The notes: generated by a model from the sequence alone, not told the origin. A stretch of 64,000 nt of DNA from Burkholderiales bacterium 8X (GCA_902506565.1 LR732703.1:870030-934029), one strand, 5' to 3'. Positions 33,218 to 42,520 are shown, counted from the first letter of the stretch. Numbers and translations: made by a program.

Positions 33218-36184
33218 TCAAGACGTTTTCAGAACGACTTTTGAACTTTCGGGTTCGTTGTTGCGCGAAGGCTTCAATGTCCTGGAGAGACTAGTGGGTC
33301 CGCGAAACAGCTGCTGGTTGCCCGCTCGCAACAGCACGCCGGTGTCGCCGGAGAGGGAAGAGCCTTCGAGGGTGAGGTTCTGGCCGGCCTGCAGGGCAAG
33401 GAGGCCGCCGCTCAAGGCGCTGCCCGTTGCGGTGACGACCTCGCTGGAGGCGGTGACACCCGAGGTGGTCCTGGTGGAGCCGAGGCCGGGCACCTTGAGG
33501 AGCTGGCCGTTGATAGTCGTGGCCCAGGTGCGGCTATTGGGATCGAGGACGAACTGGTCGAACGGCAACTCCAGACCCCCTTGCGGGGTGATGGTGCGGC
33601 GCACCTCGACTGGCTCGCCCTTCTCGCGCACGACCTCCATGTGAGCGTCGCTGTTGGTGGTGCGGGCCATGGAGAGCTCGATGGTGCCGAGGGCCTCGAT
33701 GCGGGCGCTCTGGTTGTCGAGGGACGTGCCCTGGCCGGTGGCGTAGCGATCGGCGTCCAGGCTGCCGCCGATGTAGAGGTCGCCGGCGCTGAAGATGAAG
33801 GAGTGCTCGCGGTTGACGATGGAGCCGGCGCCGATGTCCAGGTTCTGGCGGGCGGCGATGGTGGCGGAGGTGGCTTTACCGGCGACGGTCTCGGTGTCGT
33901 TGCGGAGAGTGCCCGCGCCGATCGAGATGAAGTCGCCGTAGATGCGGCCGGTGCCGATGTTCAGGAGCGAACCTGCGTCGATCTCGGTGTCGTTGCCGTC
34001 GATGACGCCTCGGTTGGTGAGGGTGCCAAGGGTGCGCAGCTTGGTGACGCCGCCAGCCAAATCCCCGGAAGCGATGTTGTCGATGGCAGCGGCGCTGACG
34101 TCGAGGGTCTTGGCAGCGCTCAGCTTGCCGGTGTTGGTGAAGGTGCCGCCTGCGGTGTAGCTGAGGTCGGCGCCGGCGCGAACCGCGGTACGGTTCGCGC
34201 TGTCGCCTTGGACGGCAATTCCAACGTTGCGGCTCGCTTCGATCTGGCCTTCAGCGGTGAAGGAAGAGGCATCCAGACGAAGATCGCGATTCGCGAGCAG
34301 GCTGCCGCCTGCGTTCTCGACCGCACCAGCGTCGATGCGAAGGTCCGTGCCTGCGAGAACCTGGCCGCCTCGGTTGTCGAAGAGGGAAGAGGCGCCGCCG
34401 GTTGCAGCCTGCGCATGAATGGCGACCGACGATTGGCCGGCGATGCGGCCACTCCCAGCGTTTGTGATGCTCGGCGCCTTCAACGCCAGTGCGCCTTCTG
34501 CACCGATGAAGCCAGCCGAATTGTCGATGCTTACGGCTTCGAGACTCAGCGCACCAGTAGCCGCGATGCTGCCGCCGCGGTTGTCGATCGATCCGATGAC
34601 GGCACTGGCAGAACTAGCGGCACCAGTGGCGCCGGCGGCATTGGCTGCACTAGCTGCATTAGCTGCGTTGATTGCGCTTGCGCGAAGCTGTGCTTCGCCT
34701 GCGCGGATCGTTCCTTTGGTGTTGTCGATGCGCTCGGCGTCGATCGCAAGCCGACCGCTTGCGCTGAACTTGCCGTCCGTGTTGATCACTGCGCCGCCGA
34801 GTGCCGCGTCTGCAACCTGGATGCTCCCGCCTGCGTTGTTCAGCTGCTGCGCTTGCAGCGTGATCGCCCCACCGTGGTAGATGCGGCCACCTTCGTTGAG
34901 AAGAGTGCCAGCCGTTTCGATGTGACCGGGCGTCGTGGCAGGTGGAGGCAATGATGGTGCTACCTCCTCGACCACGGGCTGTGCGCCGTTGCCCTGACCA
35001 CCGCTGGCGCCGTTGCCACCGGTGCCAGCGTTCTGGCTACCGCCACCATTGCCGCCGCTCCCGTCGGCACCGTCAAGGATGGGCGTGTTGCCGTCCGGCT
35101 TCGGAGGCGGCCGCACAGGTTCCGCTCCAATCGTGCCGCCTGTGTTCTGGAGGTTCGCCGCAGCGACCGTGATTCCAAGGGCTTGCGTCTGGCGAATCGT
35201 GCCGCCCTGGTTGTCGATGCCTTCCGAACTCTTGATCTTGACGCTCGCCGCCTCGATCGTCCCCTTGTTCACCAACTTGCCGTCGGACGTGAGGATCAGG
35301 TCGCCGGTCGAACTCAGCGTGCCGAAGTTGCGAACACCCAGGCCATGCTCGCTGCCGTTCAGGAAGATCTTGCCGGCGTACATGCCGCCAAGCAGGGCGA
35401 CATCCAGGCGGAACTGCGGTCGCTCGCCCTTGCCTTCGACAGGCTTGGCTTCACCGGTCGCGGCATCGATCTCGTTCGCACCGCCGGTCGCTTGCAGGTA
35501 GTTCGCCCAGATCGCGGAATTGACCTTGATGGCGCGAGCGAGGATCGCGCCGTAGTCGGTGCGGCTCAGGTCGAGCCCTGCGCCATCGACGGTGATCGTG
35601 CCGTCGCGCACCACGTAGCGCTCCAGGCCGCCGAGCGCATTGACCTCGGGCGTTCCAGTGGTGAGCGTCGCCCGGCTCGCGTTGATGAACGCACCGCCAT
35701 CCACCTGAATCCCCGAAGGATTCGCGATGACGACTTCCGCCCGCTGCCCGGCAACTTCCACCGGCCCACGAAGGAGCGACGGATCGTTGCTTCGAACCTC
35801 ATTGAGGATGACCCGAGCCGCCCCATTCGCAAGCCACGGGTTCGCACCGACAGCACCCCCGAGATTCGTCTGCGCCCCAGCCCGGCTGTTGTTCAGGATC
35901 GCACCCTTGCGATCCACATCGAACTGCTGGTAGATGTTCCGGGACACCCCCGCCGCAGAAGGTGTGGTGATGTTCACCATCGGCACGCCGTTCGGCGTCA
36001 CCAGGACCTGCGGCCGATGCATCGCCGCCGCAGACGGCAAGGCCGCGATCTGCGCCGCGCCCTGCACAGGCGCAGCGATCAGCGAAACCATCAAGAGCCC
36101 GCCGACAGCACGCCTCAAGACATCACGCGCAGCGCAGCCACCCTCTTCCAGCGCGCACACAGCACGCCCTCTGTTGTTCTTCAT
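33218..36184 (-). CDS. Filamentous haemagglutinin/CdiA-like TpsA protein, short and probably truncated
   Basis: 988 aa. After an extended signal region (to about residue 45) the two-partner-secretion domain is clear: LVTPNGVPMVNI (61-72), YQQFDVDRKGAILNNS and NPSGIQVDGGAFIN (155-168). Haemagglutinin-type repeats of the form xxNxGGxI follow, with a Pro/Gly-rich linker near 365-425 and an Ala/Asn-rich run near 510-535. TpsA proteins are usually well over 1500 aa; this one stops abruptly inside repeat-like sequence, and no TpsB transporter gene is in the window. It may be a truncated remnant or a short adhesin using a TpsB elsewhere. Confidence 0.8.
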   Translation of the reverse strand: MKNNRGRAVCALEEGGCAARDVLRRAVGGLLMVSLIAAPVQGAAQIAALPSAAAMHRPQVLVTPNGVPMVNITTPSAAGVSRNIYQQFDVDRKGAILNNSRAGAQTNLGGAVGANPWLANGAARVILNEVRSNDPSLLRGPVEVAGQRAEVVIANPSGIQVDGGAFINASRATLTTGTPEVNALGGLERYVVRDGTITVDGAGLDLSRTDYGAILARAIKVNSAIWANYLQATGGANEIDAATGEAKPVEGKGERPQFRLDVALLGGMYAGKIFLNGSEHGLGVRNFGTLSSTGDLILTSDGKLVNKGTIEAASVKIKSSEGIDNQGGTIRQTQALGITVAAANLQNTGGTIGAEPVRPPPKPDGNTPILDGADGSGGNGGGSQNAGTGGNGASGGQGNGAQPVVEEVAPSLPPPATTPGHIETAGTLLNEGGRIYHGGAITLQAQQLNNAGGSIQVADAALGGAVINTDGKFSASGRLAIDAERIDNTKGTIRAGEAQLRASAINAANAASAANAAGATGAASSASAVIGSIDNRGGSIAATGALSLEAVSIDNSAGFIGAEGALALKAPSITNAGSGRIAGQSSVAIHAQAATGGASSLFDNRGGQVLAGTDLRIDAGAVENAGGSLLANRDLRLDASSFTAEGQIEASRNVGIAVQGDSANRTAVRAGADLSYTAGGTFTNTGKLSAAKTLDVSAAAIDNIASGDLAGGVTKLRTLGTLTNRGVIDGNDTEIDAGSLLNIGTGRIYGDFISIGAGTLRNDTETVAGKATSATIAARQNLDIGAGSIVNREHSFIFSAGDLYIGGSLDADRYATGQGTSLDNQSARIEALGTIELSMARTTNSDAHMEVVREKGEPVEVRRTITPQGGLELPFDQFVLDPNSRTWATTINGQLLKVPGLGSTRTTSGVTASSEVVTATGSALSGGLLALQAGQNLTLEGSSLSGDTGVLLRAGNQQLFRGPTSLSRTLKPSRNNEPESSKVVLKTS

Positions 36185-36234
36185 TTCTCAACCCTTGACC
36201 CCCCGCAAGCCGTGACAAGCTAGTACGCAAAGAG

Positions 36235-36253
36235 GCCGGCGCATTGTGCCGGC
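36235..36253. repeat. Strong hairpin upstream of the haemagglutinin gene
   Basis: GCCGGCGC pairs with GTGCCGGC across a three-base ATT loop. It lies in the region shared by the haemagglutinin gene (minus) and the CoA-transferase gene (plus), about 50 bases before the former's start, and could act in its 5' leader. Confidence 0.4.
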
Positions 36254-36345
36254 GATTCGTCAGCTCATCCATTGCCCCTCAAAAAGGTGTGAAGACAAAA
36301 GCTCTCACCACTTCCCAAACCTTGCTCAGCAACCCATGCCACGGC

Positions 36346-36368
36346 AGGTGATCACCCCAGGTAATCAC
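36346..36368. promoter_or_regulatory. Palindrome and direct repeat in the CoA-transferase upstream region
   Basis: GGTGATCACC (36347-36356) is a perfect 10-bp palindrome, and a related AGGTAATCAC begins 13 bases after the first AGGTGATCAC. Position 55-78 bases before the CoA-transferase ATG suits an operator. No regulator gene is adjacent. Confidence 0.3.
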
Positions 36369-36423
36369 AACATCACAAAAAGCGAATTTCCAGCAACGAA
36401 GCAAGGCGCTACCGTCGGCTTCC

Positions 36424-37635
36424 ATGAACCCCGATCCGCGCATCGACCGCCCGCCTCCCGCATCGCCCCTCGAAGGCATCCGGGTGCTCGACTTCGGCCA
36501 GTACATCGCCGGCCCGGGCGCCGCCATGGTGCTGGCCGAACTCGGCGCCGAGGTCATCAAGGTCGAGCCGTTGACCGGCGACCAGGCAAGGCACATCGGA
36601 CGCTATGGCGAATCGATGATCCGGGCCTACAACCGCGGCAAGCGTTCGATCGCGCTCGACCTGCGAAGCGATGCGGGGCGGGAGGCGGCATGGCGACTGA
36701 TCGCCCGGAGCGACGTGCTGATCCAGAACCTGCGACCGGGCGTGGTCGACAAGCTCGGCATCGGCCCGGATGCCGTGCGAGAGCGCTTCCCGCGAATCGT
36801 GTACCTGTCGATCGCAGGCTTTCCGAGCCGCAGCCCTTCGGCAGGCCGGCCGGGCTACGACATTGCCGCGCAAGCCGAGAGCGGCTTGATGTCGGTCACC
36901 GGCGAGCCCGATCGGCTGCCGCAGAAGGTGGGCGTGCCGATCATCGACGCCGCCGCGGCGCACCTCGGCGCACAGGCGGTGCTCGCCGCCTTGTTCGGCC
37001 GCGAGCGAACCGGGGTTGGCGAAAGCCTCGAGACTTCGCTCCTCGAAGTCGCGATTCACCTGCAAGCCACGACCTGGAGCGATTACCTCGGCGGCGCACC
37101 GGAGCCGACCCGCATCGGCGATGGGCAGCCCAACAACGCACCGGCGGCCGAAGTGGTCGCCACCCGTGACGGTCACATCGTGCTGTCCGCCTATGCAGAC
37201 GAGCACTGGGCACGCTTCTGCCGCGTGGTCGGTCGGCCCGAGCTGGCGAGCGATCCGCGCTTCGCCAGCAACCTGCTGCGCGTCGCCAACCGAGCGGCCT
37301 TGCGCGAGGTGCTGCGCGACTGCCTTTCGCAATTCACGAGCGAAGAATGCGTCACCCTGCTCGGCGACAACCAGATCGTGGCCGGTGCCGTTCGCAGCTA
37401 TCGCGAGGTCTTGCAAAGCGCCGATTTCCGGCAGAGCGAGATGCTGGTCGAAGCGCGCGGCGCGGAAGGTTCGCACTACCAGGCATTGCGGCTTCCGTAC
37501 CGGCTGGGCGATGCACCTCCGCACTCGCCAACTTGCGCGCCCCGATGCGGCGCCAACAGCGATGAAGTATTGGCCGAAGCCGGCTACGACCCCGACCAGA
37601 TCCAGTACCTCCGGCGCATCGGCGCCGTCGCCTGA
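36424..37635 (+). CDS. Family III (CaiB/BaiF) CoA-transferase
   Basis: 403 aa. N-terminal LEGIRVLDFGQYIAGPGAAMVLAELGAEVIKVE and later NRGKRSIALDL are family hallmarks; the catalytic aspartate is D146 in GRPGYDIAAQ, matching Asp169 of formyl-CoA transferase. It would move CoA between a thioester and a free acid in the cytosol. Downstream genes on the same strand encode a DUF1254 protein (3 bases away), a Bug receptor and a lipoprotein esterase, suggesting a catabolic unit for a carboxylic acid or ester. Confidence 0.92.
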   Translation: MNPDPRIDRPPPASPLEGIRVLDFGQYIAGPGAAMVLAELGAEVIKVEPLTGDQARHIGRYGESMIRAYNRGKRSIALDLRSDAGREAAWRLIARSDVLIQNLRPGVVDKLGIGPDAVRERFPRIVYLSIAGFPSRSPSAGRPGYDIAAQAESGLMSVTGEPDRLPQKVGVPIIDAAAAHLGAQAVLAALFGRERTGVGESLETSLLEVAIHLQATTWSDYLGGAPEPTRIGDGQPNNAPAAEVVATRDGHIVLSAYADEHWARFCRVVGRPELASDPRFASNLLRVANRAALREVLRDCLSQFTSEECVTLLGDNQIVAGAVRSYREVLQSADFRQSEMLVEARGAEGSHYQALRLPYRLGDAPPHSPTCAPRCGANSDEVLAEAGYDPDQIQYLRRIGAVA

Positions 37636-37638
37636 ACC

Positions 37639-38928
37639 ATGACCGAATCCACCCAGACCAGCATTCCGCCTGCCGCCGTCGGCGCCGACTTCGGCGAGAC
37701 ACGAGGCGCGGTGATCCAGACGTTGCCGCTCTTCGAGATGATGCGAATGCGTGCGGCCACCACCGCACGGCGACACCCGACGCTCGGCTTCGCATCCGAG
37801 CAGCGCGATTCGACGCTGCGCTGGGTCAACCAGTTCACGCACACCCATCGGCGACTCGGCCCCGAAGACCGCGAAGTCGTGAGCCCGAACAACGACACCG
37901 TCTACAGCAACGCGTGGCTCGACCTGGCCGACGGACCGGTGCTGATCGAATCTCCCGAGATGGGCGATCGCTATTGGACGCTCGGCCTGCTCGACGCATG
38001 GACCAATCCCTTCGAATACGTCGGCCGCCGCACCTCCGGCAACCGGCCGCAGCGGACGCTGGTGCATGGGCCGGGCTGGCAGGGCAGCGTGCCGGACGAC
38101 GTGACCCGGGTCATCGCGGCGCCAGGCATGGACGTGTGGATCATCGGGCGCGTGCTGGTCGAGAGCGAAGCCGATGTCGAGGTCGTGCGTGGGCTTCAGA
38201 CGCAGCTGCGGCTCCGGCGGCTCGACGGCAGCGATGCCGCAAGTCGACTCGATACCCGGCTGGACGCGCGAGACAGCAGCGTTCCTTCTGCTCATCTCTA
38301 TCGCGCCACCGTCGATGAAGCCTTGGAACGCGATCCGCCCTCCGCGGGCGACTCGCTGCGTTGGCCGCAAGAAGTCGAGCGACTCGCCGATGCAGTGCCG
38401 CACGTCTACGAAGACTTGCGCAGTCGCGAACAGCCGCACGACCTCGGTGGCGGCTGGGCGATTCCGGTCCGAGTGCGGACGCATTGGCATCAGGATTACC
38501 TGACCCGCGCCCGGGTCGCACGCAACCTGATCGGCGCACTCGGCATCGAGGAGGCCATGTACCCGACCGCGGAGGTCGACGCCGAGGGCAGGCCCTTGAA
38601 TGGAAGCCATGCCTACGAGCTGCGCTTCGCACCGGGCGCGGGGCCGCAGGTCGGGGCCTTCTGGTCGCTCACGATGTATCGACGGAGCGATTGCCTGCTG
38701 GTGGCCAACCCGATCGGCCGCCATTCGATCGGCGACCGCACACCGGGGCTGCGCCATGAGCCTGACGGCAGCTTGTCGATCCGGCTGCAAGCAGACGACC
38801 CCGGCTCCGATCAAAACTGGCTGCCGAGCCCGCCCGGCGAGCAGTTCTACGTTGTACTGCGCCTCTACCAACCCCAGGCCATCCACCTGGAGGACCGCTT
38901 CGCCTACCCGCCCTTGCGACGGGTCTGA
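37639..38928 (+). CDS. DUF1254/DUF1214-domain protein
   Basis: 429 aa with no signal peptide. The N-terminal half carries VSPNNDTVYSNAWLDLADGPVLIESPE, a DUF1254 hallmark; the C-terminal half has GSHAYELRFAPG and FWSLTMYRRSDCLLVANPI, typical of DUF1214. Biochemical function is unknown for the family. It starts three bases after the CoA-transferase stop and precedes a Bug receptor by 36 bases, so co-transcription is likely. Unlike many relatives it lacks an export signal. Confidence 0.8.
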   Translation: MTESTQTSIPPAAVGADFGETRGAVIQTLPLFEMMRMRAATTARRHPTLGFASEQRDSTLRWVNQFTHTHRRLGPEDREVVSPNNDTVYSNAWLDLADGPVLIESPEMGDRYWTLGLLDAWTNPFEYVGRRTSGNRPQRTLVHGPGWQGSVPDDVTRVIAAPGMDVWIIGRVLVESEADVEVVRGLQTQLRLRRLDGSDAASRLDTRLDARDSSVPSAHLYRATVDEALERDPPSAGDSLRWPQEVERLADAVPHVYEDLRSREQPHDLGGGWAIPVRVRTHWHQDYLTRARVARNLIGALGIEEAMYPTAEVDAEGRPLNGSHAYELRFAPGAGPQVGAFWSLTMYRRSDCLLVANPIGRHSIGDRTPGLRHEPDGSLSIRLQADDPGSDQNWLPSPPGEQFYVVLRLYQPQAIHLEDRFAYPPLRRV

Positions 38929-38964
38929 GAACCGCAACGAACATCGACAAAAAAGGAGACAAGC

Positions 38965-39942
38965 ATGACGATCCACCGCAGACACATCCTGGGCGCCGCC
39001 GCTCTCGGCTGGGCCGGTTCCCTCTCCCTTCCCGCCTTGGCGCAGGATTGGCCGGCCCGGCCGCTGCGGCTGGTGTCGCCGTACGGCGCGGGCGGCTCGA
39101 ACGACATCCTCACCCGGCTCCTCGGAGACTTCCTGGGACGCCAGCTGAAGCAAAGCGTGGTGATCGAGAACCGCGCCGGTGCGGGCACCCGGATCGCGAA
39201 CGAGTACATCGCCCATGCGCCGCCGGACGGCTACACCTTGCTGCATGCCGCGGCGCCGATCGCGATCGGCGAGGCGCTCTACCCGAGCCTTCCCTATGAC
39301 GTGAAGAAGAACTTCACGCCGATCGTGAGCACGGCCATCGCGCCGCTGTTCCTGGTGGTCAACGCCGATGCACCCTACAAGACCCTGGCCGAGTTCGTGC
39401 AGTACGGCAAGAGCCAGCCGAACGGCCTCAACTTCGGGACGCCGGGTGCCGGTTCCGCGCCGCACCTCACGGCCGAACTGTTGCTCCGTGTTGCCAAGCT
39501 CAAGGGCATCAACGCCCATTTCCGCGGCGATGCGCCCGCCTATACCGAACTGTTGGCGGGTCGCATCGACGCGACTCTGACGGCAGTGTCCACCGCCGTG
39601 CCGCACATCCAGGCCGGCAAGCTGCGCGTGCTGGCCGTGAGCACCGAGGAGCGCACGCCGGTCTACCCCAGCGCGCCGACGTTTCGCGAACTCGGCTTCC
39701 CCAACGTGGTCGGCTACGGCTGGTACGGCCTGATGGCTCCGGCCGGAACGCCGGCGCCGATCGTCGAGCGGCTCAACAAGGAGACCAACGCGGCACTCGC
39801 GGATGCGGAGATCCGGAAGAAAGCCGAGGCGGCGGGCCTCGAGCTGCGAGGCGGCTCGGCCAGCGCCTTCGGCGAATTCATCGGCGCCGAGACCCGCAAG
39901 TGGGCGCAGATCATCAAGGCGGCGAACATCACCGCCGAGTAG
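38965..39942 (+). CDS. Bug-family (TctC-type) substrate-binding protein, second copy
   Basis: 325 aa. A short signal peptide with RRHILGAAALGWAGSLSLP and cleavage near ALAQD precedes WPARPLRLVSPYGAGGSND, the Bug start motif. The mature protein has the family VIENRAGAGTRIANEYIAHA and GKLRVLAVSTEER segments. Strong AAGGAG ribosome-binding site nine bases before the ATG. No TctAB partners nearby. Probably senses or imports the substrate of the CoA-transferase/esterase genes around it. Confidence 0.92.
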   Translation: MTIHRRHILGAAALGWAGSLSLPALAQDWPARPLRLVSPYGAGGSNDILTRLLGDFLGRQLKQSVVIENRAGAGTRIANEYIAHAPPDGYTLLHAAAPIAIGEALYPSLPYDVKKNFTPIVSTAIAPLFLVVNADAPYKTLAEFVQYGKSQPNGLNFGTPGAGSAPHLTAELLLRVAKLKGINAHFRGDAPAYTELLAGRIDATLTAVSTAVPHIQAGKLRVLAVSTEERTPVYPSAPTFRELGFPNVVGYGWYGLMAPAGTPAPIVERLNKETNAALADAEIRKKAEAAGLELRGGSASAFGEFIGAETRKWAQIIKAANITAE

Positions 39943-39986
39943 TCTTTCGCCGAAACACCCGAAGTCCGAACCAGAAAGGCCGCGCC

Positions 39987-41726
39987 ATGATCCGCCTCGC
40001 CCTGCTTTGCGCCACCGCGGCGCTGTCGTTGATCCAGGGATGCGCGAGCATCGGTTCGTCCGCCGGCCCCGAGCGCAGGACCTCGCTCGGCACCGTGGTC
40101 GGCAATGACGATTCATCGTCGCAGGGTACGTACAGCTGGAAGGGCGTGCCATTCGCGCGGCCGCCGGTCGGCGCGTTGCGATGGAGGGCGCCGGTCGATC
40201 CGGCGCCCTGGCGCTCGCCGCGCTCGGCGAAGGCCTTCGCACCGGCTTGCGTGCAGACCGGGCGCCTCTACGGCCCCGGCTTGCACAACCGCTACGACGA
40301 GACGATCGGCAGCACGCTCGGGCAAACGCTGGGTTCGGAAGATTGCCTCTATCTCAACATCTGGGCCGCGGCCTCGGGTGCTGCACACGCCCGTCCCGTC
40401 ATCGTCTTCGTCCACGGCGGCAGCAACATCACCGGCTACACCGCCGACCCGGTCTACGACGGGGCTGCGCTGGCGAGGAGCCAGGACGCGGTGGTGGTCT
40501 CGGTCAACTACCGGCTCGGCAGCTTCGGCTTTCTCGATGCCGCGCCGCTCAAGACCGGCAACGCCGAGGACGATTCCGGCAACTTCGCCTTGCTGGACAT
40601 CGTCAAGGCGCTCGAGTTCGTCCAGCGCGATATCGCTCGCTTCGGTGGCGACCCCGCGCGCGTGACCTTGATGGGTCAATCGGCCGGCGCGGTCAACGTC
40701 TATGCGCTGCTCACCTCGCCCATGATGGTCGCCCGGCCCGCGCCGCTCTTCCACCGGCTGGTGGCATTGAGCGGCGGCATCTCCACGCCGGCCAGCCTGC
40801 CGCCTGGCTCCATCGCTGCCGTCCAGCCGCGTCCGCTCTGGACGATGCGGGGCGATGCCCTGCTGGCCGAATCGTTGATCGCCGATGGACTCGCGCCCGA
40901 TGAGGGAGCAGCACGCATCCGGATCCGACAGGCCGAAGGCACGTCCGCGATGGCCGACTATTTACGCGGCCGAAGTGCCGATGCCTTGCTCACGACGATT
41001 CGCACGCGCTTGGGCCCGCGCGGGCTCGCGGTTTCGAATCCGATACCGGATGGCTGGGTATTGGCCCAAGATCCGATCGCCGCCATTCGCGCGGGGCGCT
41101 ACGTCAAGGTGCCGGTGCTGGCAGGCAAGACGCGGGACGAGACCAAGCTGTTCCCGCAATTGCTCGCCATTCGCCCGGAACTCGGCGGCGCAAGCGGTCG
41201 CCTCCTCGACGATGCCGCCGTGTTCAAGCTGGCGTACGGCTACGACCCCGAGGCACCGGCCGGCACCACGATCGAGCAATGGATTCCTGCCGGCTACCTT
41301 CCGGCCGACAAGCCGGCAACCGGCTTCGACGACCGAACGCGCAGGCTCGACCGCATCTGGTTCGAGGCCATGCGGACCGACGTGATGCAGGCCCTTCGAT
41401 CGGTGCAAACCGAAGTCTGGGCCTATGACTTCGATTGGGACTCGCTGCCGCGTCCGCTCGACACGATCTTCGGCGCGGCGCACACCTTCGACCTGCCCTT
41501 CGTGTTCGGCAATTTCGGGCCCTCGCTCTATTCGAAGTTCCTGTTCACGCGGCAGAACGAGGCAGGCCGACAGTCGCTGTCGAACGCGATGATGAAAAGC
41601 CTCGGCGCGTTTGCGCGAAGCGGCGATCCGAACGACCCTGCGCTCGGCGCGACCTGGCGGCCATGGCCGGCGACGATCTCGTTCGATGCAGACGACCGTG
41701 CATCGCGCGTGACCGCCAAGCCCTAG
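39987..41726 (+). CDS. Type B carboxylesterase, probable lipoprotein
   Basis: 579 aa. The N-terminus MIRLALLCATAALSLIQGCA ends in a lipobox-like IQGC with Cys19, so it is likely lipid-anchored. The esterase fold shows GVPFARPPVGALRW, EDCLYLNIW, FVHGGSNITGY and the nucleophile elbow MGQSAGAVN. An upstream in-frame start exists but AGAAAGG lies just before this ATG. It would hydrolyse an ester outside the cytoplasm, releasing a product that the Bug receptor next door might bind. Confidence 0.88.
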   Translation: MIRLALLCATAALSLIQGCASIGSSAGPERRTSLGTVVGNDDSSSQGTYSWKGVPFARPPVGALRWRAPVDPAPWRSPRSAKAFAPACVQTGRLYGPGLHNRYDETIGSTLGQTLGSEDCLYLNIWAAASGAAHARPVIVFVHGGSNITGYTADPVYDGAALARSQDAVVVSVNYRLGSFGFLDAAPLKTGNAEDDSGNFALLDIVKALEFVQRDIARFGGDPARVTLMGQSAGAVNVYALLTSPMMVARPAPLFHRLVALSGGISTPASLPPGSIAAVQPRPLWTMRGDALLAESLIADGLAPDEGAARIRIRQAEGTSAMADYLRGRSADALLTTIRTRLGPRGLAVSNPIPDGWVLAQDPIAAIRAGRYVKVPVLAGKTRDETKLFPQLLAIRPELGGASGRLLDDAAVFKLAYGYDPEAPAGTTIEQWIPAGYLPADKPATGFDDRTRRLDRIWFEAMRTDVMQALRSVQTEVWAYDFDWDSLPRPLDTIFGAAHTFDLPFVFGNFGPSLYSKFLFTRQNEAGRQSLSNAMMKSLGAFARSGDPNDPALGATWRPWPATISFDADDRASRVTAKP

Positions 41727-42056
41727 CCCATCGATGCACGGGCGAGGCGCGGCGACTTCAATCTGGCAAGACGCGTGAGGCCATTGCTTGCTTGTTTCGC
41801 CGGGCTGCATAGACTGGACCCATGACCATCGCCCTTGCTTGTACCCACGCCGTCCTGGCCGCGCTGTTTCTCGCAGCGACCGTCGCGCGTGCCCGGGCCA
41901 GCAAGGCGCGTCGACAGCAGACGCCCGCACATTCCTGAGCCCGGCGGTCCGCTTCTCACCTTCCAGCGCAAACCTCCACCGCCGGGCAACCACCATCCAG
42001 CGCGTCAGCGACGACGCCCGATCGCGGGCGACGCTCGCATTCGATTGGAGTGCGTC
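41727..42056. other. Intergenic region with one very small open frame
   Basis: 330 bases between the carboxylesterase and Rnk genes. The only item noticed is a 38-codon frame at 41822-41938. No strong hairpin, repeat or promoter was recognised. Confidence 0.5.
41822..41938 (+). CDS. Possible 38-aa single-pass membrane peptide
   Basis: The frame encodes MTIALACTHAVLAALFLAAT followed by a basic, Arg/Lys-rich tail, the layout of a small inner-membrane protein with a cytoplasmic positive tail. No good ribosome-binding site is visible. It may be real or chance; there is no homology I recognise. Confidence 0.25.
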   Translation: MTIALACTHAVLAALFLAATVARARASKARRQQTPAHS

Positions 42057-42458
42057 ATGCATGCAACCATCAACGGCGAGCGCCTGCTCACCGACCTGGA
42101 TTTCGCCCGGCTCAACAAGCTGGCCGGGCCTTCCGCCCCGCCGAGCCTGTCGGACCTGCTCGCCAACGCGGAGGTCACGAGTTCCCGCGCCATCGAGCCC
42201 GACGTGGTCACGATGTATTCGCGCATCGAGCTGCTCGACCTCGCAAGCGGTCGCCGGCAGGTGCTCACGATCTGCTATCCGGCAGACGCCGAGCCGGCCG
42301 CCGGCTTCATCTCGGTGCTTTCCCCGGTCGGCAATGGCCTGCTCGGCCTGCGAGTCGGCGGCATCGCCAGGTGGCAGACACCGAACGGCGACCAGTGCGC
42401 CAGTGAAGTGACCGCCATCCAGTTCCAGCCCGAAGCGGCCGGCGACTACTCGACCTGA
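42057..42458 (+). CDS. rnk: Rnk-type nucleoside diphosphate kinase regulator (GreA/GreB C-terminal domain)
   Basis: 133 aa, matching Rnk length. The N-terminal short helical segment (LTDLDFARLNKLAG) is followed by the GreA/GreB FKBP-like domain with VVTMYSRIELLDLASGRRQVLTI, CYPADAEPA and ISVLSPVGNGLLGLRVG. Rnk binds RNA polymerase near the secondary channel and influences nucleotide pools. TTGGAG seven bases upstream supports this ATG. It appears monocistronic. Confidence 0.85.
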   Translation: MHATINGERLLTDLDFARLNKLAGPSAPPSLSDLLANAEVTSSRAIEPDVVTMYSRIELLDLASGRRQVLTICYPADAEPAAGFISVLSPVGNGLLGLRVGGIARWQTPNGDQCASEVTAIQFQPEAAGDYST

Positions 42459-42520
42459 TTCTTCCCGGCCTCGACCTGCTGCGCCGACGCGCGCGGGGTC
42501 GTCTCGCTCCTGCACTGCCC

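Noticed and set aside
36409..40242. 1277-codon open frame on the minus strand
   Set aside because: It is antisense to the CoA-transferase, DUF1254 and Bug genes, rich in His/Arg/Ala, and has no recognisable domain; long antisense frames are expected in this GC-rich DNA.
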